This document shows positions 1-5,360 of a DNA stretch of 5,360 bases, in pieces. Every line of letters begins with the position of its first letter. Position 1 is the stretch's first letter. Made by a program: the position numbers and the translations under genes. Below the pieces are notes generated by a model. The model saw nothing but the letters and a program-made list of their open reading frames with translations. It did no database searches and was not told the DNA's origin. Origin of the DNA: Candidatus Limimorpha equi (GTDB lineage: Bacteria; Bacteroidota; Bacteroidia; Bacteroidales; F082); contig JAGHSL010000095.1 in the NCBI GenBank assembly GCA_018065885.1, positions 1 to 5,360 on the forward strand, read 5' to 3'.

Positions 1-247
1 GACAAATACTTTCATGATGATAGATTTTAAAGTTAATGGTGCAAATGTAGTTATTTCTCAATTACAAGATGAAATTTTGATTTTAATTGCGCATAATTCA
101 TGGCATTATCGGAATCGGTTTCTAAGAATTTCCAATTAAATCCAGCCATAATTGCACGTTTTTTCGTTACTTTGCACGATTTTTTCATGGTCATGCCTCG
201 CATGGCGTGATTTTATCGTTTTTTGATGCAAAACAAACACTAACTAT
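1..247. other. AT-rich spacer upstream of leuS with a doubtful short open frame
   Basis: No convincing gene is visible in this spacer. One + strand frame is open from the window edge (position 2) to a TAA at 137-139. It has ATG codons at 14 and 17 and would encode about 41 residues from the first ATG, ending in RNRFLRISN. It could be the C-terminal end of a gene starting outside the window, a tiny ORF, or chance. Its composition is as AT-rich as a spacer and unlike the two real genes, which favours chance or a decayed remnant. Frame 1 also closes early, at a TAA at 28-30. No tRNA, T-box or riboswitch fold is recognisable in the remaining 110 bases before leuS. Confidence 0.4.
167..174 (+). 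promoter_or_regulatory. Possible -7 box of the leuS promoter
   Basis: TTACTTTG followed by C resembles the Bacteroidota sigma-70 -7 element TAnnTTTG, with one mismatch (T for A at position 2). It lies 73 bases before the leuS ATG. No TTTG or TTG is found at the usual -33 distance, so the call is weak. It would give a leader of roughly 65-70 bases. That leader contains only short inverted repeats (CATGC/GCATG at 192-204) and nothing that looks like an attenuator. Confidence 0.35.
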
Positions 248-3200
248 ATGGATTACAATTTTTCCGAAATCGAAAAAAAGTGGCAGGAATACTGGCGCGA
301 CAACAAGATTTATCAAGTGGAAATCGACAAGAACAAGCCGAAATTCTACGTCCTTGACATGTTTCCTTATCCTTCGGGCGCAGGCCTGCATGTGGGTCAC
401 CCGCTGGGTTACATCGCTTCCGATATTTATGCACGCTACAAGCGTCTGAAAGGCTTCAACGTGCTGCACCCGATGGGCTACGATGCCTACGGTCTGCCAG
501 CCGAACAATACGCCATTCAGACCGGCACCCACCCTGCCGTTACGACCGAAAAAAACATCAACCGCTACCGCGAGCAGATGGACAAAATCGGGTTCTGCTA
601 CGACTGGGACCGCGAAGTCCGCACCAGCGACCCGCAATATTACAAATGGACGCAATGGACTTTCATCCAATTGTTTAACTCCTATTATTGCAACAATTGC
701 AAGAAAGCCAAACCTATCGCCAACCTGATTCAGTATTTCGAAAAGCACGGCGCTGAAAACCTGAATGTGGCACAAAGCAAGCCGCTGCATTTCACTGCTG
801 ACGAATGGAATGCCATGAGCGAGAAACAGCAACAGGAAATCCTGATGAACTACCGCCTGGCTTATCAGGCCGAAACGATGGTGAACTGGTGCGCCGAATT
901 GGGCACCGTGCTGGCCAACGACGAAGTCGCCGACGGTCTTTCCGTGCGCGGCGGTTATCCTGTCGTCCGCAAGTCGATGAAACAGTGGCTGCTGCGTATC
1001 ACGGCCTACGCCGATCGTCTTTTGGAAGACCTCGAAACGGTCAATTGGAGTGATTCCGTCAAGGACGTGCAGCGCAACTGGATTGGCAAGTCGATGGGTG
1101 CTTCGGTGCATTTCGGCGTTGAAGGCAAGGACATCGACTTGGAAGTGTTCACCACACGCGCCGACACCTTGTTTGGAACCACCTTCATGGTTTTGGCTCC
1201 CGAACATGAATTGGTCATGCAAATCACCACCGACGAGCAACGCGCCGAAGTGGAAGAATACATTACCCGCACCAAGAACCGCTCCGAGCGTGAGCGTATG
1301 GCCGAAGTCCGCAAGGTCAGCGGCGCTTTCACAGGTGCCTACGGCATCAACCCGATTACGGGTGCCAAACTGCCCATCTGGATTGCCGACTACGTGCTGA
1401 TGGGTTACGGCACAGGCGCCATCATGGCCGTTCCGGCTCACGACAGCCGCGACTTCGCCTTCGCCCGTCATTTCAACCTGCCTATCATCCAAGTAGTGAA
1501 GAAGCCAAGCGCAGAAACCACCGACCCAGCCACATGGGAAGAAAGTTTCGATGCCAAGGATGGCGAACTGGTCAATTCAGGTTTCCTCGATGGCATGCCT
1601 GTCAAGAAAGCCATCATGCGCATGATTGAAGAACTGGAAAAGAAAGGCGTGGGCACAGGCAAGACCAACTACCGTCTGCGTGATGCCATTTTCAGCCGCC
1701 AGCGTTACTGGGGCGAGCCATTCCCGATTTATTACAAGGATGGCATGCCTTACGCCATGGACGAATCGAAACTGCCGCTGATGCTGCCTTCCATCGACGA
1801 ATACAAGCCGACCGAAAACGGCGAACCGCCATTGGCACGCGCCAAGAACTGGGTCACCGAGGAAGGCTACCCGATTGAAACCAACACCATGCCTGGTTTT
1901 GCCGGTTCAAGCGGTTACTATCTGCGCTACCAAGACCCGCACAACGACAAGGAATATTTCAGCCGCGAAGCCAACGATTATTGGCAGAATGTCGACCTTT
2001 ACATCGGCGGTGCCGAACATGCAACTGGTCATTTGATTTACAGCCGTTTCTGGTGCAAGTTCCTCTACGATTTAGGCCTCTCCTGCAAGGCTGAGCCTTT
2101 CCAGAGAATGATTAATCAGGGCATGATTCAAGGCCGTTCAAGCTTTGCTTATCGCGTCAACATCGAAAAGCTGTGCGAATATGCCGTCTGGAACATGATT
2201 AAGGACAAGAAGATGGGCGTTGAATTCATCAAGAATTACAAGGATGGTCGCCGTCAGTTCGATTTCTTCTGCCCCGAAAAAGGCATCATTTTGGATGTGA
2301 AACGTGTCGGAAGCCTCGAAAAACTGGCCGAACCTTGGGAAGAATACGCCGAAAGCAAAGGCCTTAAAATCCTGATGATTCCGAATGGCGAAATCATGGA
2401 CGACTGCATCAATGGCACCAACCTCGTCGAGCAAAAGATTAAGGATGCCGTTGCTGGTAAAGATGTTCCATCCTTCGTCGACAGACCAGCCCACAAGAGA
2501 ATTCCGATTTTCGTCTCCAAGAATTACACTGGCCGTGACGAATACAGCGACCCGATTCACGTTGACATCAACATGGTTCGCAACGACATTCTCGATGTTG
2601 AGGCTTTCCGCAATTGGAGAGACGACTTGAAGGAAGCCGTATTCATTTATGAAAAAGATAAGGACGGCAACGACATTTTTGTCTGCGGATCGGAAATCGA
2701 AAAGATGTCGAAATCGAAATACAATGTCCAGAACCCTGACGATTTGGTCGAAAAGTATGGTGCCGACACATTGCGTCTCTACGAAATGTTCCTCGGACCG
2801 CTTGAGCAGTCGAAGCCATGGGATACCCAAGGCATCGAAGGCACCTTCCGCTTCGTGCGCAAGTTCTGGCGTCTCTATCACGACGAATTCAACCAGTTCA
2901 ACGTGTCGGACGAACCTGCCACAGCCGCCGAGCTGAAATGCCTGCACAAGCTCATTAAAAAGGAAGAGGATGCCATCGAAAGCATTTCATTCAACACCGT
3001 GGTTTCGGCCTTTATGATTTGCGTGAACGAACTTTCCGACCTGAAGTGCAACAAGCGCGAAATCCTCGACCCGCTGTGCATCATGATTTCTCCTTACGCA
3101 CCGCACATCGCCGAAGAATTGTGGCATCTCTTAGGCCATTACAATTCGGTCGTGGAAGCCTCCTTCCCTGTTTACGATGAATCGAAAACGGTTGAAAACA

Positions 3201-3388
3201 GTTTCAACTACCCGATTTCGTTCAACGGGAAGATGCGTTTCAACATGGAACTGTCGCTTACGATGACCGCCGACGAAGTTCAGGCCGCAGTGCTGGCCGC
3301 TCCTGAAGCCGCCAAATGGATTGAAGGCAAGCAGGTCAGAAAACTGATTTACGTGCCGAATAAGATTGTCAATCTGGTAGTTGGATAA
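248..3388 (+). CDS. leuS: Leucine--tRNA ligase with an extra internal nuclease-like domain
   Basis: Cytoplasmic class I synthetase that joins leucine to tRNA-Leu using ATP and hydrolyses mischarged products. Seen in order: a HIGH-type motif HVGH at residues 48-51 in PYPSGAGLHVGHPLGY; a zinc-knuckle remnant (C148, C151, C215); the CP1 editing domain at about 280-470, with the threonine-rich TTRADTLFG (302-310) and HDSRD (398-402); the core segment RLRDAIFSRQRYWGEP (476-491); KMSKS at 819-823; the anticodon-binding helical domain at about 870-970; and a C-terminal domain ending KIVNLVVG. All signature motifs are intact, so the enzyme should be active. At 1046 residues it is about 100 longer than usual for the phylum (recalled as roughly 920-950). 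The excess is a block at 639-752, described separately. The start is well fixed: the frame has a TGA at 224-226 and 248 is the first ATG after it, preceded by an A-rich tract (230-240) and no Shine-Dalgarno, as is normal for Bacteroidota. The gene appears monocistronic, with a terminator 22 bases after the stop. Confidence 0.98.
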   Translation: MDYNFSEIEKKWQEYWRDNKIYQVEIDKNKPKFYVLDMFPYPSGAGLHVGHPLGYIASDIYARYKRLKGFNVLHPMGYDAYGLPAEQYAIQTGTHPAVTTEKNINRYREQMDKIGFCYDWDREVRTSDPQYYKWTQWTFIQLFNSYYCNNCKKAKPIANLIQYFEKHGAENLNVAQSKPLHFTADEWNAMSEKQQQEILMNYRLAYQAETMVNWCAELGTVLANDEVADGLSVRGGYPVVRKSMKQWLLRITAYADRLLEDLETVNWSDSVKDVQRNWIGKSMGASVHFGVEGKDIDLEVFTTRADTLFGTTFMVLAPEHELVMQITTDEQRAEVEEYITRTKNRSERERMAEVRKVSGAFTGAYGINPITGAKLPIWIADYVLMGYGTGAIMAVPAHDSRDFAFARHFNLPIIQVVKKPSAETTDPATWEESFDAKDGELVNSGFLDGMPVKKAIMRMIEELEKKGVGTGKTNYRLRDAIFSRQRYWGEPFPIYYKDGMPYAMDESKLPLMLPSIDEYKPTENGEPPLARAKNWVTEEGYPIETNTMPGFAGSSGYYLRYQDPHNDKEYFSREANDYWQNVDLYIGGAEHATGHLIYSRFWCKFLYDLGLSCKAEPFQRMINQGMIQGRSSFAYRVNIEKLCEYAVWNMIKDKKMGVEFIKNYKDGRRQFDFFCPEKGIILDVKRVGSLEKLAEPWEEYAESKGLKILMIPNGEIMDDCINGTNLVEQKIKDAVAGKDVPSFVDRPAHKRIPIFVSKNYTGRDEYSDPIHVDINMVRNDILDVEAFRNWRDDLKEAVFIYEKDKDGNDIFVCGSEIEKMSKSKYNVQNPDDLVEKYGADTLRLYEMFLGPLEQSKPWDTQGIEGTFRFVRKFWRLYHDEFNQFNVSDEPATAAELKCLHKLIKKEEDAIESISFNTVVSAFMICVNELSDLKCNKREILDPLCIMISPYAPHIAEELWHLLGHYNSVVEASFPVYDESKTVENSFNYPISFNGKMRFNMELSLTMTADEVQAAVLAAPEAAKWIEGKQVRKLIYVPNKIVNLVVG
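2162..2503 (+). other. DUF559/Vsr-like PD-(D/E)xK domain inserted in LeuRS (residues about 639-752)
   Basis: Bacteroidota LeuRS proteins, as I recall them, run from MIQGRSxFAYRVN directly into a short VSKN segment and then IHVDINMV. Here about 114 residues intervene between VN (637-638) and PIFVSKN (from 753). The block reads like a DUF559 domain: E644 followed at +4 by W648 (compare ExxLLW), GVEFIKNY (compare GxKFRRQ), then FDFFCPEKGIILDVK at 671-685 (compare VDFYCPExKLIIEVDG). A helix with WEEYAESKGLKILMIPNGEI follows at 697-716 (compare YLExxGxxVLRFWNNEV), then a final helix at 725-736. D672, D683 and K685 form the D-x10-D-x-K pattern of PD-(D/E)xK nucleases. There are no intein splice residues (no Cys or Ser at the start, no His-Asn at the end). 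The frame is open and codon use matches the rest of leuS, so the insertion looks old and tolerated. Homology is judged by eye only; nuclease activity is unproven. Confidence 0.72.
2702..2716 (+). other. KMSKS signature of LeuRS
   Basis: Codons 819-823 read Lys-Met-Ser-Lys-Ser, the ATP-binding catalytic loop of class I synthetases, in the context CGSEIEKMSKSKYNVQNPDD. It lies downstream of the nuclease-like insert, so the insert occupies the region just before the catalytic loop. This is where the leucine-specific domain sits in other LeuRS enzymes. The motif being intact argues that the insert has not destroyed the synthetase. Confidence 0.95.
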
Positions 3389-3410
3389 GGTATAAAGAAC
3401 ATTATAAACT

Positions 3411-3440
3411 GAAAGGGCGGCCCTGCTGGGTCGCCCTTTC
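3411..3440 (+). terminator. Strong hairpin terminator after leuS
   Basis: GAAAGGGCG (3411-3419) pairs perfectly with CGCCCTTTC (3432-3440). Inside it, a G-T wobble (3420/3431) and CCC/GGG (3421-3423/3428-3430) extend the stem to 13 pairs around a TGCT loop (3424-3427). It starts 22 bases after the leuS stop. The bases that follow (TCATTTGGTTTT) are T-rich but not a clean T run, so the stem is much stronger than the tail. It may also slow transcription coming from the converging symporter gene, although on that strand there is no T tract after the stem. Confidence 0.8.
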
Positions 3441-3476
3441 TCATTTGGTTTTGCCGTATATATTTGGTTTGGGGCG

Positions 3477-3504
3477 GTAGAGACGCACGGCCGTGCGTCA
3501 TTAC
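3477..3504. repeat. REP-like near-palindrome between convergent genes
   Basis: GACGCACGG at 3482-3490 is followed directly by its exact reverse complement CCGTGCGTC at 3491-3499, making an 18-base perfect palindrome with no spacer. The symmetry continues outward with two mismatches (3500, 3501 against 3480, 3481) and then TAC against GTA, for 28 bases overall. It is GC-rich in an otherwise AT-rich spacer. I recall similar GTAGAGACGC palindromes scattered between genes in Bacteroidales, but cannot count copies here. It is an unlikely terminator, as no T tract follows on either strand. Confidence 0.6.
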
Positions 3505-3566
3505 GTTCCACCAAATTTTGATAAACCTGTAAAAGTTTTCAATAAATTCAAAAACAGATTCTTAAC

Positions 3567-3594
3567 AAAAAAATGATGATTTTTGGCTCATTTT
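3567..3594 (-). terminator. Possible AT-rich terminator of the symporter gene
   Basis: Read on the - strand, 11 bases after the symporter stop codon, AAAATGA (3594-3588) can pair with TCATTTT (3576-3570) around an 11-base loop. The 3' arm runs into a seven-T tract (3573-3567). The stem has seven pairs and only one G-C pair, so it is weak, but the position and T tract fit an intrinsic terminator. Confidence 0.4.
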
Positions 3595-3605
3595 GAAGGT
3601 CAAAT

Positions 3606-5090
3606 TTAAGCTGTTTTTCTTTTAAATCCCGCAACACAACATGCCAAACAAACGCCCAATCCCCACCACATTGGGTCACCAGGCAAACTTGCAAACTTGG
3701 CTGCCAGCAACATGGCGGTTCCGGCTATCATCGAAGCGAGAATCCATTTCGGGCGAATGTGTTGCGGCAAAAACAAGGCAAAGGTGAGTGGCAAAAACAC
3801 TGCCGTAGCGCGTAAACCCATTGACAGGAATCCCAAATCGTTGATGAAACAGCCCGAGAATGATGCTGCCGCTGCAACGCCTAAAAGCAAAATAACAACG
3901 ATTGTAAGCCTTGAAATCAGCAAGTTGCGTTTCGAATCCTTGATTTTCGGCTTGATTTTATAAAAAACATCGCGCACCAAAATGGTTGCGGCTCCCAATG
4001 ACAATCCCGAACCGCCGCCTACAATCGTGATGAGCAAAGTGCCCAAAACCATGCCGCCAAACAGTTTCGGCAGATGGTTGAGTACAAACAGCGGAAATGC
4101 CTGCGACGATGATGTCATCACAGCCATGCCATCGGGAATGGTGCCTAAAACAGCCAATTCATCGGAAGTGATGTAATGTCCGCGCATATACAAACCGATT
4201 AAAATACAGGCAATTCCGATGGGCGGTGTCAGGAAAGCGCATAGCAGCGAGCCTTTGCGTGCCGCGCTGTCCGATTTCCCCGACCAGATACCTTGCGCGT
4301 AGGTTTGTGTGGCCAAAACGCCCAATATCAACGAAAGGCACGAACCTAAATCTTTCATCGGGCCGCGTGCCAATAAATTCAGATAGCGATGATTCACAGC
4401 CTCTTGTGAACTGATTTCATTTATTTCACCCAAATTCGTATTGCAGAAAATGTCTTGCAAGGTTTCCATCAGTCCGGAATAGCCTTTGGCCAGTCCGAAA
4501 ACGGCAATGCCGCCAATCAAGGCGCTGACATAAAGCAAGGCCAACTTGACGATGCCGCCCATGCCGGCACCCCAAACGCCGCCAAAAACAACATAGACAA
4601 TCATCAAAGCAATGGCAATCAAGGCCGCGACCAAAAAACTGATTGGAAAAAGCGTTTGCAGCAAAGCCGAGGCCGACAGAATCTGTGCAATGATACTGAT
4701 GAAAATGCCCAAAAAGCACAGCAGCGAACCGACGGCTTCGGCTTTCTTGCCGTATTCTTTTGAAACAACTTCCAACAGAGTCACGTTGCCACTATGCCGC
4801 AACGGAATGACGTAAGCAATTGAAAGAATGAGACATCCGATGGCCGAACCCAATGTAAACCACCATGCTGAAATGCCGTAACTGAAAGCCAGTTGCGCCG
4901 TGCCAATGGTGGCTTGCCCGCTGACCAAGGTTCCCATGATGGTGCCGCAAACAATCCAAGTGCCGGCTTTGCCGCTTCCCGTCGAAAAGTCGCTGGCGTT
5001 TTTCACTTTTTTGCCTGAAATGGTGCCAACGGCGATAATCAACGCGATGGTGAAAAGCAATCCTATTAAGGTTAAAAACGAGATTGACAT
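3606..5090 (-). CDS. Sodium:solute symporter (SSS family, substrate unknown)
   Basis: Inner-membrane secondary transporter of the SSS family (TC 2.A.21, kin of PutP, PanF and SGLT), which uses the sodium gradient to import a solute. The 494-residue protein has about 13 hydrophobic segments (roughly 2-22, 44-66, 72-94, 118-140, 152-172, 178-200, 248-268, 281-301, 343-372, 392-412, 420-442, 447-465, 472-490), the usual SSS count. Family-like stretches include GTLVSGQATIGTAQLAFSYG (53-72), in the unwound-helix region, and GGGSGLSLGAAT (358-369) followed by RDVFYK. The latter is where SSS proteins place sodium-binding Ser/Thr. By eye, PutP Asp55 aligns with Leu55, so it is not an obvious proline carrier; sugar, amino acid, carboxylate or other substrates remain open. 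The frame extends upstream to an ATG at 5156, but I chose the ATG at 5090: it starts just before the first membrane helix and follows a TAnnTTTG promoter box lying inside the longer version. It converges on leuS and has no visible operon partner. Confidence 0.93.
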   Translation of the reverse strand: MSISFLTLIGLLFTIALIIAVGTISGKKVKNASDFSTGSGKAGTWIVCGTIMGTLVSGQATIGTAQLAFSYGISAWWFTLGSAIGCLILSIAYVIPLRHSGNVTLLEVVSKEYGKKAEAVGSLLCFLGIFISIIAQILSASALLQTLFPISFLVAALIAIALMIVYVVFGGVWGAGMGGIVKLALLYVSALIGGIAVFGLAKGYSGLMETLQDIFCNTNLGEINEISSQEAVNHRYLNLLARGPMKDLGSCLSLILGVLATQTYAQGIWSGKSDSAARKGSLLCAFLTPPIGIACILIGLYMRGHYITSDELAVLGTIPDGMAVMTSSSQAFPLFVLNHLPKLFGGMVLGTLLITIVGGGSGLSLGAATILVRDVFYKIKPKIKDSKRNLLISRLTIVVILLLGVAAAASFSGCFINDLGFLSMGLRATAVFLPLTFALFLPQHIRPKWILASMIAGTAMLLAAKFASLPGDPMWWGLGVCLACCVAGFKRKTA

Positions 5091-5110
5091 GATGATGAAC
5101 TTTCGCGCGG

Positions 5111-5118
5111 CAAAAATA
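5111..5118 (-). promoter_or_regulatory. -7 box of the symporter promoter
   Basis: On the - strand this reads TATTTTTG followed by C, a full match to the Bacteroidota -7 consensus TAnnTTTG. It lies 20 bases before the chosen ATG at 5090 and implies a very short leader of about 15 bases. No TTTG is present at the usual -33 distance (around 5138-5141, where the - strand reads AACG), so promoter strength may depend on an activator. The box falls inside the longer possible reading frame, so it also argues for the shorter start. Confidence 0.6.
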
Positions 5119-5131
5119 CGGGTTTTGTTGT

Positions 5132-5283
5132 CATTTGCGTTTCTCATTTTGAACACGAATTGCCATGAATTATTTCATTAATTTGCAATCAGATGATTAA
5201 TAAATCATTTGCGGACATTTGCATTTATTTTTCACAATCGCGTTTATCTTTCTTCATTTATTGCTTTCATTGCTGAAATTTGC
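5132..5283. repeat. Cluster of five ATTTGC words upstream of the symporter
   Basis: ATTTGC occurs on the + strand at 5133, 5181, 5207, 5217 and 5278, always in the same orientation. The three at 5132, 5206 and 5216 extend to CATTTGC, and the last two of these are exactly 10 bases (one helical turn) apart. The cluster covers the region upstream of the symporter -7 box. It could be a set of operator half-sites or simply an AT-rich word bias. No gene is seen in 5157-5360. Confidence 0.3.
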
Positions 5284-5311
5284 GTTTTCCAGCTATACCT
5301 ATCGAAAAAGT

Positions 5312-5338
5312 TCCTATTTTTGTTTTCCTAAAATAGGA
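5312..5338. repeat. Inverted repeat overlapping a + strand promoter-like box
   Basis: TCCTATTTT (5312-5320) is the exact reverse complement of AAAATAGGA (5330-5338), separated by nine bases. The total is 27 bases, the size of a dimeric repressor site. It lies over 200 bases upstream of the symporter start and close to the right edge of the window. Confidence 0.4.
5315..5322 (+). promoter_or_regulatory. Possible rightward promoter -7 box for a gene beyond the window
   Basis: TATTTTTG on the + strand is a full match to TAnnTTTG. It sits inside the inverted repeat 5312-5338, and the following 38 bases contain no start codon of a convincing gene, so any gene served would begin past the right edge. 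No TTTG lies at the normal -33 spacing; the nearest, at 5279-5282, is 32 bases away rather than about 19. Confidence 0.35.
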
Positions 5339-5360
5339 TAATAGTATTTAAGTATTAATT

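Noticed and set aside
175..247. T-box or other attenuator controlling leuS
   Set aside because: The leader is too short for a T-box, shows no T-box sequence or terminator, and the inverted repeats present are only about five base pairs.
191..1492. Long - strand open frame of 433 codons opposite leuS
   Set aside because: It lies antisense to conserved LeuRS motifs, and its translation is low-complexity and rich in His, Val, Phe and Gly with no family resemblance. It is a by-product of the codon bias of leuS.
2402..2425. NGTN (residues 722-725) in the insert, resembling NGTN that follows RV in other Bacteroidota LeuRS, as a possible insertion boundary
   Set aside because: It lies within the predicted last helix of the nuclease-like domain, its nucleotide context does not repeat the left junction, and the comparison sequence is from memory. 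Probably coincidence.
2162..2503. The LeuRS insert as an intein
   Set aside because: There is no Cys or Ser at the first position, no His-Asn at the end and no Hint-type blocks. The block is also shorter than a functional mini-intein.
2138..2947. - strand open frame of 269 codons spanning the LeuRS insert
   Set aside because: Considered as a possible gene carried by the inserted block, but it extends well past the insert into the conserved KMSKS region and resembles no family. The + strand insert has the recognisable domain.
3459..3466. TATATTTG on the + strand, a full TAnnTTTG match
   Set aside because: No + strand gene follows; it lies just past the leuS terminator and faces the converging symporter. 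Probably chance in AT-rich DNA.
5091..5156. Longer symporter N-terminus starting at 5156
   Set aside because: The extra 22 residues are polar and basic, precede the usual SSS start at the first helix, and would overlap the likely promoter box at 5111-5118.

Overview
The window looks like chromosomal DNA of a Bacteroidota species, probably of the Bacteroidales. Four things point there. The leucyl-tRNA synthetase has the wording typical of that phylum around its KMSKS loop. Both genes lack a Shine-Dalgarno sequence and have A-rich leaders. Promoter-like boxes fit TAnnTTTG rather than TATAAT. Spacers are AT-rich while the genes are near 50% GC. Genus and species cannot be named from this window.

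Layout: 1-247 is an AT-rich spacer with only a short open frame of doubtful meaning and a weak promoter for the first gene. leuS (248-3388, + strand) encodes a complete leucyl-tRNA synthetase of 1046 residues. The spacer 3389-3605 lies between converging genes. It holds a strong hairpin terminator just after leuS, a REP-like near-palindrome, and a weak AT-rich terminator for the opposing gene. A sodium:solute symporter (3606-5090, - strand, 494 residues, about 13 membrane segments) follows. The right edge (5091-5360) holds that gene's promoter, a cluster of ATTTGC words and an inverted repeat overlapping a + strand promoter-like box, perhaps serving a divergent gene beyond the edge.

The two genes converge, are separately terminated and have no evident functional link. 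One is housekeeping translation and the other is uptake of an unknown solute.

The notable item is inside leuS. About 114 extra residues (639-752) sit between the catalytic core and the KMSKS loop. They resemble the DUF559/Vsr-like endonuclease fold of the PD-(D/E)xK superfamily, with a complete-looking D-x10-D-x-K motif. A nuclease-like domain embedded in frame in an essential, otherwise intact aminoacyl-tRNA synthetase is the best candidate here for undescribed biology.
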